Origin: Saccopteryx bilineata
Taxonomy: Eukaryota > Chordata > Mammalia > Chiroptera > Emballonuridae
Assembly (NCBI RefSeq): GCF_036850765.1
Contig: NC_089493.1
Location: forward strand, 192,962,706 to 193,026,705
Direction: 5' to 3'
DNA: 64,000 nt
Shown here: positions 1-12,746 of the stretch, one piece after another
How positions within the stretch are numbered: position 1 is the stretch's first letter
Layout of the letters: each line of letters starts with the position of its first letter
Notes under the pieces: model-generated
Told to the model about the DNA's origin: nothing
Databases searched by the model: none
Seen by the model: only the letters and a program-made list of their open reading frames with translations
Position numbers and translations under genes: made by a program

Positions 1-890
1 CCTAGTTTCGTTTATCATGAATGGGTATTTAGTATACTCATATAGGGTGTTTTTTTTTTGCATTTTATGGGAATAATTATGTTATTTTTCTTTTATATCT
101 GGTATATATTACATATTCACCTCACAATATATTCATCTGTTAATATGGTGAATTGTATCAACTGAGTTTTGAATGTTAAACCAATCTTGCACTCTTAAAC
201 TCTACTTGGTTATGATGTGTTTTTCTTTTTATATTAGAATCTATTGCAAATATTAATAGATTTATGTGTCTATATTCAAGAGGGACGGTAGTCTGTAATT
301 TTTCTTTTTTATAGTGTCTTTGTCAGATTTTGGTATTTGGGCTGTACTTGCCTTTATGGAATGAATTCAGCTATAATCTTTATCTTTTTAAAAACAATTG
401 ATTTTACTTCTTTGTTGTATATTTGATAGAATTTGCCATTAAACCATCAGGAAATATTTTTGAAATTCAATTCCTTTCAAAAATAGGGTGTTCAGGTTTT
501 TCATTTCTTCTTGTGTTGATTTTAAGTTGCATTTTCAAGAAGTTTGTCTATTTTATCCAAGTTGTTGAATTTGTTAGCATAGCATTTTCTTATTACCCTT
601 TTAATTGCTCCTTTTAATTCTAGATATAGATGACTGCTCAGTCCAGCTGGGGATGGGGATGGGGGTAGGAGGGGTATCAATTTTGTTGATGTTTTCATGG
701 AACCAGCTTCTGACTTTGTCAGCTTTCTCTATTGTGTATTTTTGTTCAGTTCCATTGATTTCTGCTGTTCTCTTTATTTTTCTCCTATTTTACTTTCGGT
801 TAACTCTGCTCTTTCATTTTAAGCTTAAGGTCGAGAAATTTATTCTTAAAGCTTTTGTCTTTGAAGGACTTTATTTGATTTATTTAAATA
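1..890 (-). mobile_element. L1 LINE fragment, antisense
   Basis: AT-rich DNA that reads, on the plus strand, like the antisense of an old L1 ORF2 (the familiar T-rich stretches such as 'tttgtcagattttggtattt' at about 322). No intact reading frame survives. It lies in the CREBRF intron upstream of the penultimate coding exon. The family call rests on remembered L1 sequence; the subfamily is not assigned. Confidence 0.75.
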
Positions 891-1183
891 ATGTTTATTG
901 ATCTTATGAATCAATATACTAGTCATTGTCATAGGTCTTAAAACTATCAGGGACAGATAGGGCAAGTTGCTTACGGGAGAGTGGATACTGACACATGTCT
1001 GCAGTGTTACCAGAAGTGGCACTTCATTTAAAATTACTGTTTGGATAAGAAAGTTTATAACTGTCCCCGCTTAATATTTTCTTCCACATTCTCCATTTTT
1101 AACTGAGTACCTGTTATTACATAATTAAAAGTGAACTCTTCCGTGTTAGTGACGCACTCCAAGTGTCTCATTCTGTCTTACAG

Positions 1184-1306
1184 ATAATTTATTGTTTGTA
1201 ATCAACTCCATCAAGCAAGAGATTGTAAACCGAGTACAGAGTCCCAGAGAGGAGAGAGAACCCAGCATGGGGCAGAAGCTTGAAATCCTCATTAAAGATA
1301 CCCTTG
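1184..1306 (+). CDS. CREBRF: CREBRF penultimate coding exon
   Basis: This exon encodes about 41 residues from the C-terminal part of CREB3 regulatory factor. CREBRF is a nuclear bZIP-type protein that binds CREB3/Luman and promotes its turnover, and it is linked to the unfolded-protein response and energy balance. The translation in the frame entered after a split Asp codon includes NLLFVINSIKQEIVNRV, then PSMGQKLEILIKDTLG. The first part is amphipathic and continues the helical region after the leucine zipper. The exon starts after a pyrimidine-rich acceptor ending 'cttacag' and ends at 'CTTG|gtaag'. Its length of 123 nt (2+120+1) matches the phase of the next exon at 7179 exactly. The remaining upstream exons are outside the window. 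Identification is by recognition of the conserved C-terminus. Confidence 0.93.
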
Positions 1307-2467
1307 GTAAGAAGACTGTCGGAGAATTAATAATAAATAATAACATGTAGTGTAATATATGTGGTTCAAGAGGATAAAGAAAAACTCGTTTCTCTTATTA
1401 CAAGTAGTTTTGTCTTTTGAGAGTTAGCATTCATAAACATACACTGCAGGTTATGACATGTTGTAGTTAGTCATCACTAAATTATTTTAACTCTCAGGAA
1501 AGATAAACTTCTAGCAACTTTAACTTTCTCTGGGGAAAAGGAAAATAAAGGTCCCTGAGCTGTCAAGCCTGCAGTTTACGCTTTACTTGAGGTGCTTACC
1601 TATTCATCTTACCCCTAATCTACTTCACGGGATTCTAACAGACCTGACCGTGTGGTTTTCCATTCCGGGACAGATTATACAGCGTGGGAAGAACAGAGAG
1701 GCAGGCATAGTGACGGCAGGCCCAGCACTGCCTGGCGGGGAGAGCAGGGGTAGCTCACAGAGGATGGGCCTGGGAACCCAGCTGCTGGGAGTCTTGCTGC
1801 CCTGCCGCAGGAGCGCATCCCCGACAGGTCAGGGCCTCCCTGAGGCCTCACACAGAGTGCAGCTGCTTCAGCTGTATTACATGTTCTCTGTTAAACAGCA
1901 CTGGCTTCGTGTTCTGTAAAATACTTTTTCTTTGTTAGGTAGAGGGGAGAATTGAATAGTATAAGAAAAAAAGCCTTTTTGCCTTCTTTTTAATGTAAAA
2001 GCCTTCTGTGTTGACAAGTTTGTGTATTCCCTTTACATTTAGAAGTTAGTTTCACCAGCTACAAAACCCTTGGCTCCTATTTTCTTTCCCTGACTATTTT
2101 ATATATGTTTCTCCTTTTTTCTCTTGCACTAAGTGTTACTGTTGAAAAGCTAATAATTGCCTAATTTTTTCCTTGTAAGTCATTTGCTGTTTTTGCCTAG
2201 ATGTAAACAGGATTTTTTTTTCTTTAAATCCTAGTAATTTTACTACACTGTGTCCAGACTTCTGTCACCTTATTTCTGAGTTTTTGTATTTCTCACCGTA
2301 TTGTTCTTTTCTACCTTATATTGTTTTCTTTAATGTCTTCTAGTTTATTTTGAAATAACAATGGATAATAGTTTTCATCCATCTTGTGGTTATTCATGTC
2401 TTCTAGGCACACTTTGATTGTTTGTAGGAATCTTCTTATTTTCTTTTCTCTTAAAATAACTTTTTTG

Positions 2468-2841
2468 GGCCCTGGCCATTTGGCTCAGCGGTGGAGCGTT
2501 GGCCTGGCGTGTGGAAGTCCCAGGTTCTATTCGCAGTCAGGACACACAGGAGAAGCACCCATCTGCTTCTCCACTCTTCCCCCTCTCCTTTCTCTCTATT
2601 TCTCTATTTCCCTCCCACAGCCAAGGCTCCATTGGAGCAAAGTTGGCCTGGGCGCTGAGGATGGCTTCATGGCCTTCACCTCAGGTGCTAGAATGGTTCT
2701 GGCTGCAAAGGAGCAACACCCCAGATGGGCAGAGCATCGCCCCATAGTGGGCTTGCCAGGTGGATCCTGGTTGGGTGCATGTGGGAATCTATCTGACTGC
2801 TTCCCCACTTCTAACTTAGGAAAAAAAAACAAAAAAAAAAC
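2468..2841 (+). mobile_element. tRNA-derived SINE, long type (type A)
   Basis: The tRNA-like head has an A box (tggctcagcggtggagc) and a degraded B box. It is followed by the long body shared by all type-A copies here (CT-rich block, 'gctccattggagcaaag', 'cttccag'-like end) and an A-rich tail. Short direct repeats of the form aactttttt flank it. This is one of the more diverged copies, with its CTCF-like module degraded (about 2,743). Confidence 0.9.
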
Positions 2842-2932
2842 TTTTTGTAGGATTTTGACCTTGATACTTTTATTATTTGTAAGTGAAATTAGTGTTTTTG
2901 AACTTTCAAAAGAAAGCTTGGAGGCCCTGGCC

Positions 2933-3299
2933 GGTTGGCTCAGTGGTAGAGCATTGGCCTGGCGTGCGGAAGTGCTGGGTTCGATTCCCAGCCAGGGCAC
3001 ACAGGAGAGGCACCCATCTGCTTCTCCACCCCTCCCCCTCTCCTTCCTCTCTGTCTCTTTCTTCCCCTCCCACGCAGCCGAGGCTCCATTGGAGCAAAAG
3101 ATGGCCCGGGCGCTAGGGATGGCTCCTTGGCCTCTGCCCCAGGCGCTAGAGTGGCTCTGGTCGCGACAGAGCAACGCCCCAGATGGGCAGAGCATCACCC
3201 CCTGGTGGGCGTGCCAGGTGGATCCCAGTCGGGCACATGCGGGAGTCTGTCTGACTGCCTCCCCATTTCCAGCTTCAGAAAAATACAAAAAAAAAAGAC
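2933..3299 (+). mobile_element. tRNA-derived SINE, type A
   Basis: Near-full copy in the same orientation as the copy at 2,468 and only about 90 bp downstream. The tRNA head has an intact B box (ggttcgattcc), followed by body and A-tail. It carries one copy of the 22-bp 'ccctggtggg' module, with the CpG decayed. Confidence 0.92.
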
Positions 3300-4351
3300 A
3301 GTTTGGTTCATGATAGCTTTCTAACTTCAGACTTTGCAGAATCCCATTTTTAGTTAATGTAAAAAAAGTGTTTTGTATTTGTTTGTGAGATGGTCGGTCA
3401 TATTCAATCACAAGAGAGGACAGGAGCAGAGCAGTATAAGAAGGTTTATCCTAGGGAGAGACAAAGTCACTGCTTGCCAAATGAGGCCACATGGAGGGAG
3501 TCTAAGGGTGCAGGCCGACCAAACAGGCAGGGAGGAGACAGAGAGAGAGAAACAAACCAGGCAAATGCCTTTGGGTGTTAAGGTGGCATTCAGAAGCAAA
3601 AGGTGTGAGGGGATTTCCTTGGTGCATTTGAATGTCACTAGGCCACAGTCAGGTGAGGGCAAGAAGAAGAGGTTAAGGCAGGGCCAGCCTTGTCACTAGT
3701 GCACCTTGGAGCTTTCTGGTCTGCACCCTTCCCCCATTTTACCTGGACGTTTCTTTCTTTGCTGTCCATTGTTCTTGTCTTGCTCAATTTTGACTCTTAT
3801 AAATCCTGGTCCTGTCCTGTAAGGCCAGCTTTCTGAGTTCACACTTCCTGTGCGCTCCTTGCCCTCACCCTAGACATGCTGTCAGCGGGACGGTCTCTCA
3901 CAGCGTTGGCTGTTCTCATGTCCGCCTCCTGTGCCTTCCAGTGACCGACCTGCCGGCTGTTTCAGGCATCTTTGCTTCTCAGGCCCATACTTCCTTTTGA
4001 TCATCCTGCACACATATTGGTATTGTTAATACCATCCAGGTTTTACCGCTTTTCATAATTTCTTCCTGCCCTTTTGGATTTTAGATTCGTGGAGATATCT
4101 TGTCACTTGTTCAGGTTTTCAATGGGTTTATCGTTTTACTATTTAAATGCTCTGGGGAGTTGAGATGATTAAAGATCAATGCTGTCATATAACCATCCTC
4201 CCAGAATTACCCTCTGAAGCAGTTTAAAAAATATATATATTGGAGTGTCTTTTTCTTAAATGTTGGTAGAATACTCTTTGAACTTACTGGCTGGCCCGGT
4301 GTGTTGTTTGTGATTAACTCTTTGAAGATGTCCTCTGTGTTCTCTATAATA

Positions 4352-4615
4352 CTGTATTTCCCCATGTATAAGACACTCTTTTTCAAAAAATTTGGGTTCT
4401 AAATACTGGGTGTGTCTTATACAGTGGATATAGATTTTTTTCTTTTTTTGCTTGCATTTCCAGCTTTTTCACGCTTGCTTTTGAGCTCATTGAATTTTAT
4501 GATGAATACAACTCGAGTTCAATAACTTTATATATAATTTTTTTTTTCAAATTTTGGGCCCCCAAATTAAGATGCGTCTTAGACATAGGATCGTCTTATA
4601 CATGGGGAAATACAG
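4352..4615. mobile_element. Tc1/mariner-type MITE, 264 bp
   Basis: The ends are inverted repeats of about 25 bp (ctgtatttccccatgtataa at the left, its complement at the right), flanked by a TA on each side (4350-4351 and 4616-4617). TA duplication with this layout is the signature of Tc1/mariner insertion. There is no transposase frame, so it is non-autonomous. Confidence 0.88.
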
Positions 4616-4624
4616 TAACTTGTC

Positions 4625-5175
4625 TGTTAGATTCCATCTTCTGGACTCAGTTTTGCTTATTTATATATTCCTAGAAAATTATCCCTGTCCACCAAGGCTT
4701 TCAAATTTATGAAAGTTGTCTTTGGTTTTGAATATCCTCTGTACTAGTGGCTAGTGTTGCATTTCCATTTTTTATTTTATATCTATTGTGTTCTTTATTT
4801 CTTTAGTCAGTTATTTCTTTATAGTTTATCTTATTTAACCCCCTGAGGGACTGGCTCCTGATCTTCTCATTTCTTCAGTTAAATGCTGAATTTATTTTTT
4901 ATTTTCTTACTCATTAATTACAATTAAAAGCCTTTGAAATTTCTTCCAAGCTCTACTTTAGTTGCATTTCATAAATTCAGATATGTGATATTTTGTTTTC
5001 TTAATACTTTGAAATTTTAGGCTTGATTTACTCTTTGAGCTAAGAATGGCTTGAGAGAGATTTAAACATTTTCAGAAGGTAGGGATTATTATTTTCTAGT
5101 TTTATTATTAACTTCTATTTTTTTGTGATCTATTGAATTTTTTAAAACTAATATATGATTATAATTTTAAATGTT
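4625..5175 (-). mobile_element. old L1 fragment, antisense
   Basis: AT-rich DNA whose plus strand resembles antisense L1 ORF2, for example the 'tttagttgcatttcataaatt' block near 4,958. Heavily decayed. It lies directly after the MITE and is followed by a SINE insertion. Confidence 0.55.
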
Positions 5176-5209
5176 TTGTGGGCTTTTGAAAAGATACATT
5201 TTCTGGTTT

Positions 5210-5612
5210 TTTTTGTTTTTTTTTTTTCATTTTTCTGAAGCTGGAAACAGGGAGAGACAGTCAGACAGACTCCCGCATGCGCCCGACCGGGATCCACCCG
5301 GCACGCCCACCATGGGGCGACGCTCTGCCCACCAGGGAGCGATGCTCTGTCCATCCTGGGCGTCGCCATGTTGGCGACCAGAGCCACTCTAGCGCCTGAG
5401 GCAGAGGCCACAGAGCCATCCCCAGCGCCCGGGCCATCTTTGCTCCAATGGAGCCTTGGCTGCGGGAGGGGAAGAGAGAGACAGAGAGGAAAGTGCGGCG
5501 GAGGGGTGGAGAAGCAAATGGGCGCTTCTCCTGTGTGCCCTGGCCGGGAATCGAACCTGGGTCCTCCGCACGCTAGGCCGACGCTCTACCGCTGAGCCAA
5601 CCGGCCAGGGCC
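5210..5612 (-). mobile_element. tRNA-derived SINE, type A, with two CTCF-like modules
   Basis: Full-length reverse-oriented copy: T-rich tail at the left, tRNA head (B box complement ggaatcgaacc) at the right. The target duplication is about 'cattttctg' on both sides. It contains two tandem 22-bp modules around 5,303-5,345, both with mutations in the G-run. Confidence 0.93.
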
Positions 5613-5689
5613 ATTTTCTGTTTTATATTAAGACTTTAATATATGTCAGTTAGTTGTTCTTAATTAGGTCTTGTCTTTTCCTTTTTATT

Positions 5690-6006
5690 TTTTATTTATT
5701 TTTTTAGAGAGACAGAGAGAGAGAGGGACAGGCAGACAGGAACAGAGAGAGATGAGAAGCATTGATCATCAGTTTTTCGTTGCGACACCTTAGTTGTTCA
5801 TTGATTGCTTTCTCATATGTGCCTTGACCGCAGGCCATCAGCAGACCGAGTGACCCCTTGCTCGAGCCAGCAACCTTGGGCTCAAGCTGGTGAGTTTTGC
5901 TCAAACCAGATGAGCCCGTGCTCAAGCTGATGACCTCGGGGTCTTGAACCTGGGTCCTCCGCATCCCAGTCCAACGCTCTATCCACTGCGCCACTGCCTG
6001 GTCAGG
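5690..6006 (-). mobile_element. tRNA-derived SINE, second family (type B), long form
   Basis: A GA-rich 3' region, then a body containing 'catatgtgccttgacc', and an inverted tRNA-like head ending 'cactgcctggtcaggc'. It is a different family from type A: different body, GA-rich tail block and head. It includes duplicated 'gctcaagctg(g/a)tga' segments. Confidence 0.88.
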
Positions 6007-6602
6007 CTTATTCTTTTTCTTTTTGTAGGGTGTCTATTTGCCTTATGTGGCACCAAGAAAGGCCCCTCTAATGTGTTTTAGTGTGTTCTCATATTTTCTG
6101 TGTTTTTGCATTTGAATGCTGGGATGTGTGAATAGGGTTCGTGACTCCCGGTTCTTAGTGGAGTCAGGTCTCGATCGTCATGTGTTCAGTCTTGTCTGCG
6201 CTCCACCCATGACGCAGCTCCTTACTGTCTGCGTGTGCTTGGCGTCCCTTTGCCCGCCCTTTTATTTGCAGTCTTCTGAATTACTTGTTAGATACGTCTC
6301 TTTACAAAAGCGTTTTTAATTTAATTTGTGATCCATATACTATAAAATTGACTTATAGATTTTTAGTTGAATTTTCTGTTAGTCTGGTAGTTTGTCTTCA
6401 ATAAATGAGCTGAGGTCATTTTTATTCTTGATATATGTTTGGTTTTAGGTCTGTCCTCAAAAGATCTATTAGGATTTGTTCCTTTTTTTTTGTCTTTTCA
6501 TGTCATTCACTGTATGATCCATTTTTATCATTTTATTTTTGTATGTGTCATGTAACAATTTGCAATGCAACTACTTGTCATTTACTTCACTTTAAAGTGT
6601 TG

Positions 6603-6962
6603 AGTCCTGGCCAGTTGGCTCAGTTGTAGAACATCGACCTGGCTTGTGGAAGTCCCAGCTTCAATTCCTGGTCCGGGCACACAGGAGAAGCGCCCATCTG
6701 CTTCTCCACCCTTCCCCCTCTCCTTTCTCTCTGTCTCTCTCTTCCCCTCCTGTAGCCAAGGCTTCATCAGAGCAAAGTTGGCCCAGGTTCTGAGAACGGC
6801 TCCATGGCCTCCGCCTCAGGCGCTAGAATGGCTCCAGCCACAACAGAGCAACGCCCCAGATAGGCAGAGCATCGCCCCCTGGTGGGCATGCTGGGTGGAT
6901 CCCGGTTGGGCACATGCTGGAGTCTTTCTGCCTCTTGGCTTCTAACTTCAGAAAAAAATAGT
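6603..6962 (+). mobile_element. tRNA-derived SINE, type A
   Basis: Plus-oriented copy with a diverged head. It retains one CTCF-core-like module, cgccccctggtgg, at 6,873-6,885. Short near-repeats (aaagtgttga / aaaatgttga) flank it. Confidence 0.9.
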
Positions 6963-7178
6963 AAAATGTTGATTAGCCATTCTTCATGGTGGTTCTTGAC
7001 TTGACCCTTCTAATCTTAAAATTGTAGGCTCTAATCTGGTGGGTAGAATTATTTTCTGGGCTGCAGTAGCCAGGGCAGAGCACTCGCCTGGGACCAGCAT
7101 CAAGCAGAGGGCCACCCTGCTCCCAGTCATGCCGCCTGCCTTTCTGGGTCTAAGCGTGCCTTTTATTCCTTTCCCCAG

Positions 7179-7294
7179 GTCTCCCAGTCGCTGGGCAAAC
7201 CTCAGAATTCGTTAACCAGGTGTTAGAGAAGACAGCAGAAGGCAATCCCACCGGAGGCCTGGTGGGCCTGAGGATACCGACGTCTAAAGTGTAA
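7179..7294 (+). CDS. CREBRF: CREBRF last coding exon and stop codon
   Basis: The final 38 residues of CREBRF. The exon follows a strong acceptor (ttccccag) and completes the split Gly codon left by the 1184-1306 exon. The protein then reads LPVAGQTSEFVNQVLEKTAE, a short glycine-rich stretch, and ends LRIPTSKV before TAA at 7,292-7,294. Together the two exons supply about 79 C-terminal residues, which fits the end of a protein of about 639 residues in other mammals. No frameshift or stop interrupts it. The segment is helical and extremely conserved, and is the basis of the gene assignment. The bZIP basic region and the N-terminal acidic part lie outside the window. Confidence 0.96.
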
Positions 7295-8279
7295 TCAGCC
7301 TCATTGGACCACTGGTCAGAAATGTCTGAGTTTGTCATGTTGTTCACTGTAAATTTTCATTCTGTTTTGCATGTCAGTTTAGCATTATGTAAACATTTGC
7401 AATTAGGTTACATTGTTTTAAGAACTAAGTAGCATAAGTGAAGCATGATCCAAAATACTTGATTATTGCATTTTCAGAGCATAAACCCTGGTTACAACTG
7501 CTACTGGCTTCAGAATTGAGAGTCATCCATTTAACTGAATGTTTAGATCCAGATTGTAAAATCTCTGTGAAAGCAAAGCATTTTGGAGGGGTGAAGATAT
7601 TTTAGTAAATGCCAAATACTATGGCAGGTTTATGCTCTGAACCACACACACAAAAAAAATCGAGGAAGCATTTTTTTAAAACAGTTTAGATTATTTTTAG
7701 AATTATTGCTTTTTGTTCTAATTTTCCACAACCATCAGTCTCACTGTCTGTGGCACAACCCAGCTCTCGCGCCTGTGTGCCATATTAAATGTTCATTTTT
7801 CGAGCCCGATGTGGTATATATAAATACATATAAATATATATATAATGTCTGTGCAAGTAAGAAAAAAAGCATATTCTTTGTGCCTTGTATTTTGGGAAAA
7901 CTATTAAAACTGGTAATATTTTGTATGATGAAAACCCTAATGAGGAAAACACAAGATACATAGATGGAAAAATTATGGGGTTTAAATGTTTTTTTGTTCC
8001 AACTCTTTTTCAAATTTTTTGAATGTATATAGGACTATGTTGAAATGTAGATATATGCCACAGAGTCTGTGTATTGTATAAAAAAACAAAACAAAAAACA
8101 AACAAAAAAAAGATGGCTCTAGAAAACTCATATTTCGGTACTTGACCGGAAGAAGACAAATACTTGCACATTACTGCGATTGTTTTATTTTTTGTACCAA
8201 AGACAAATGCAACTGATATGGCAAACTGCCAGTCTAAGTAAAGTTTTGCACAGCTTACATGATACTGTATGAATGTATG

Positions 8280-8285
8280 AATAAA
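8280..8285 (+). terminator. CREBRF: possible proximal poly(A) signal
   Basis: A canonical AATAAA about 1 kb into the CREBRF 3' UTR. Use would give a short-UTR isoform. The hexamer alone is weak evidence. Confidence 0.35.
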
Positions 8286-11193
8286 AGGAGAAAAAAGAAA
8301 ATGAAAAGGTCAGGGTTAGGGATCTTACTGAACTGTGAATCTTATTTCTGTCTGGGTCCAATTGCCTACAGAAGGAGCACCCACACATACAGATATTATT
8401 TTGCTGTTCCTCTAGTCCGCTTCCATGGTAGATACGTTGGTGGCCATGTAGGTGTCTGTCTTTTTATTTCTGCACTTACTGTAGAAAATTTTAATATATT
8501 TCAGTTTAGTAAGCTATTGATAAAATAGTTTTTGACTTTGAGAATTTAAAGTTTATTTAGCTGACTGTAGTATATACTTCCACCAAACAACCAAAATACA
8601 GATTATTTTTATTGTATTATGTATATATATATATGTAAAGAAAGAGAAAAGCTAAAAATATCTAATTCTTTAGTTGCCACTTTTCCAATTGATGTATTAT
8701 TGTGCATGTAATATTTTCAGAGATCAACACAAGCTTAAAACGAAAACAAAAAAAGTTTATAGATTTTTATATTTTTGTACAGGTATTTTCGAACTGGCTT
8801 CTTCAGACTTACACGTGACTTCTCTAGTTTCTAGAACCGAGAGGTATTAGCCCATTTAGTTTTTAGGTGCTCTGTTTTGCTCACATAAAACAGCTTCATT
8901 AGTGTTTTAACTACGTTAAAGCTTTACCTCTTGATGAGAAATCTCTGTGTCAAGGCAGCATTATAAACCTATATCTGGATCTTTCCATCCTGTCTCTCCG
9001 TTTTATTCTTAAATCTTGTGGTTTGAACCCTGAAAACTGGTAGGTTAAAAACTATACTTAAAAATAAAAAAGTTCTTACCTAGCCAGAAAAAAATAATAC
9101 CAAAAATTTCAGACCTAGCTGCTGGGAAAGTGTCTGTTTCTCCATTACCCGTTGGAGACTTGATCCTGTAATTATATTTTGTCCGTCTAGTGAATTCCCC
9201 CCACCCCCACCTCGCCTGTATGAAGGGATGGCCCAGAAAGCTGTAGCTTGCAAAGGTTTGGTTCTTAAACACTGTAGCAACCGAGCAGCGCCTGACATGC
9301 TCTTTGACATGTGAGCAATGAGGCCGGGGTTCTCCGGCGTGCTTGGTGGGAATGTACCTGGTTAGTGCGTTCACGCTTGCCAGACGATAAGCTCAGATCT
9401 GGTGGTTGAATAGAATGGGAGTCATTGTTCAAAGTTCTTCCGTTTTAGGTGGGAGAAGGTAAAGCACAGCTTTGTAACTTGGCAGTGTATGAAGTTCAGA
9501 TGGAGAGTGTCTGGCAGATTAAAATGTATTCCAAAAGATGGCAGTTTTGCATTCAGGTGAAAAGCACTTCATGGTCGAGATTCAGCTGATAAGGTTTATA
9601 AAATTGCCCCTTTCTAGCTGCTCTGTTAGAAATTCTGGTTTTTGATACTTTTTTCCTCTCTGCAAACCAGAATTTGATTGTTTGGTCTTGCATTTCAAAA
9701 AAGACTCTGAATCTGTTTAGTAGATTCCACACCCTTGCATTTCAGTGTTTTATATGTACTACTTAAGTTAAATACAATAGTTAAAAGCTTTTAAATAGTT
9801 GAGCTTTTTAATGTTGACACTTTATTTTGTACCTATTTATATATGTATGTATATCTTAGAAAAGCACTTTGTTAAAAAAAAATTTGCATTTTATATGATT
9901 CCTGCCATTTGCTGCTAAATCTGGGCTGGTCAGAATGCTGCAGCGATACTTGATCCATAGAAACCTGGCGGTAAAATGTAGAGTGAAAGTTAAATCCTCT
10001 TGCTGTTTAACTTTGTCGTAAAGATGACATAGGCAAGCTGTGCAGCTTTACATTTTAACCAGGGGACTCTGTGGCATTTAAACCGTCTAGAAATGGTTGT
10101 ACTTTAATGCCAGTAATAATCTGCTTCCTCTATTGTCATTAAATATATACGTTTAGTGTATCACACAAACAAATCTTATAAGGGTAATGTAAAAACCCCA
10201 ACAATTGTACATGTTCTGTTTTTGAAATTGTGGCATGTATTTTTGGGTGAAGATCCTTAGAGATGAGCTCTCTAAAGGTTTTCTGTGTTCATACATGGTA
10301 TACAGCTAGTTCATAATGAAGTCCAGAATCTTACGTTAAGTGAAGGCATTGTGAATTCACCTCAAATGAACCCATTTTCCAAAAGCAATTATAGAAACTT
10401 TGACTCTAGTACTACTATGATTTAAAAACAAAACAAACAAAAAAATGAAAACCGTTCTTCCTCGTTTCAGATACACTGGATTCTTTGTCTCCGTATGAAA
10501 GCATGCCTGTCCAGTTGTTCTTGTTAAGATCTTGTCTGAATTTTGAATTGGGTGCCACACTTTTCCAGTCAATATGATTGCTTGTTCTACTGTACCATGT
10601 ATGATTCTTGTCCCTTCCTATATTCTTCATGACAGATTATGATGTGGCTTTATATTGTGCCTTACTTGTACATTAAAACAAAATGTCTTCATTCCCTTTC
10701 ACTTCCTAAATCTTTCACTTTGACCTTTTTGGTAAGAGAATCAGCTATTATAAAAACATCATGAAGGATATCAGATGGGTATGGTTTCCAATTCCCTCTC
10801 TTTATAGTTATTTTATATTTGTATGAAAGACCAGTTTTGAATGGTCTTTGAACATGAGGGGGTAAGATTAGCGGTAATTTCACTACATCCCTTTTCTCTG
10901 ACTCTCCTGAATTTGTCGTACATCTTCTTTCTGATGCTTGACTTGATTTGCTCCTTTGCAATAGTCTGCATTTAAAGAAAGGTGTGTTTCGTTCATTGGC
11001 TTGAAATGGACTCTCTCAACTTTCCAGAATTTTTTAGGAGAAAAGTACCTGTTTTGTTTGTTTTATAAAACAGATGACGACAAGTCTCCTTAAAAGAAAC
11101 AGAAGTACAGTACTTTTGGAATACAATGCTGTTAGTTTGGATTTCTTTTTTTATATATAATATTCATACAATTACCTGATGTTTGCCTTCATT

Positions 11194-11199
11194 AATAAA
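11194..11199 (+). terminator. CREBRF: possible internal poly(A) signal
   Basis: Canonical AATAAA about 3.9 kb into the CREBRF 3' UTR, followed by a T-rich stretch. Could define an intermediate isoform. Confidence 0.4.
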
Positions 11200-12740
11200 G
11201 CTGGTAGTTTATTCACCAAAATGTCAAGAATGGATGTGCTTTTTCTTTATTCCATACATTTAAAAATGTTTTAGCTGCTAAGATTTAGTGAACTTTCTAA
11301 GAGACGAATTCAAGTTGCCTTCAGCAGGAGTTAACAAAAACTTACGTTCCCTTTCTTTATATCGTCTTCCTGAAATTCTATTTAAGTATTTTCTAGTTAA
11401 CTATATAACAGAATGTTAGCATCTCTCTAAATCTTGAAACTTGAATTTTGAGAATGCGTTGAATTACGCTTTCAGTGTTAAAGTAAAGGTTTCAACTCTC
11501 CTTCTAGTGAAGTCTGTTGTGGAATACCGTTTCCCATGGAACTGAGGCCACTTCCACAGCTTTGCACAGAACTCCAGTCTTGTTCTTCCCTGGGATCGTG
11601 ACAAATCAGTCTCACACAGTGCCGTAATATTTGTGGATTCTTTTGTAATCTTTGTAATCTTACTAAGGGCATTATGAGAAGATGACTTCATGTTTTTTTA
11701 ATATTTCAAACACATTGGGATGTCACAATGAATGTCAACTGTAGGGATGGTTGTTTCGTTTTAAGGAATAAGCACGCTGGGAAAAGACAACATGTACTAC
11801 TGAAAGTTTTACACTTCCGTAGGCAAGTGGGGTTATGTGTTGAAGCATAGTCCTCATGCTTAGTAAACTGACTGAAGTTGTAGAAATTACACCTAGGAAT
11901 TGAATTCTGCCAAATTGCCATTTTTTGTTTAGAAAAGAGAGCTTTGGGGGTAGTAGTGAGGGACCAAAACCTTAAAACTACTTCCAAGTAGTATTTTGGA
12001 GACTTGAACTTGGTGACTAGTGCAGAACATCAGTTGGGTATTTCAGTGTGCCAAGTTTGGGTGAACTAGGTTTGCCTCTTTCATAACAATGTAAACACAA
12101 TGGTGTAGTTAATTAAATTCTGGGTGGACGGGAGCGGGACTGATTACTGTGTCTTGCCCTTCGCCCTTTGTTTCTTCTCAGAACCAAGTAACAGAAATGT
12201 GTATGTGTGTACTGTATCTGCTTTTCCACCACATTTTTATGACATTGTATTCCACTGCCTGCCTTTTTTTACCCTCTTTCCTTAGGATTTGTCCTGTAAC
12301 TTAGCATTTGTGGTTAACAGCGATGCTAGGGCTGACCGTTCATAAGAAGTCACATGGGAAGAGCGGAAGGGCAAGAATTCAAAGCATTTTGTTCATACAA
12401 TGTGGCAACCTCTCTTGCATAGCTGCGTAGGATCCTGTTTGTAATGCCATCATACTCTGTAGTTTTGTCATCTCCCCACCACCATCACCACCACCACTGG
12501 AGCTATGAAACGTTTTATTGGATTCAGTCTTGTCTTTTGTCTAGAAAGAATTTTATCTTGTTGACGCATGAGCTGTTTAAAAATTATTCTCTTCAATGTT
12601 GGTTAATTAGTTGTGCCGTTTTTCTTTTCAGAAGAAAGGGCAATTCAAATATTGCCTAGGTTTTCTGTCACCTTTCAGTCCCTCAGCACTTCTAGTCAGA
12701 TACAGATTCATCCATGTATGCAACATCCTTTGTAATTTAA

Positions 12741-12746
12741 AATAAA
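12741..12746 (+). terminator. CREBRF: distal CREBRF poly(A) signal
   Basis: AATAAA followed by T/GT-rich DNA (ggttttgaattgttttgcctcgtgttt). After it the sequence changes character and repeats reappear (hAT element at 12,961), consistent with the transcript end. Confidence 0.7.

Larger units (their letters stand above)
1307..7178 (+). other. CREBRF: last intron of CREBRF
   Basis: A 5,872-bp GT-AG intron. It contains four long tRNA-SINEs, one short tRNA-SINE, a mariner-type MITE and antisense L1 DNA, listed separately. The stretches 1,310-2,460, 3,300-4,350 and 6,010-6,600 are AT-rich non-coding sequence. I see no gene there; parts of 1,980-2,460 and 6,010-6,600 may be further degraded L1. Confidence 0.9.
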
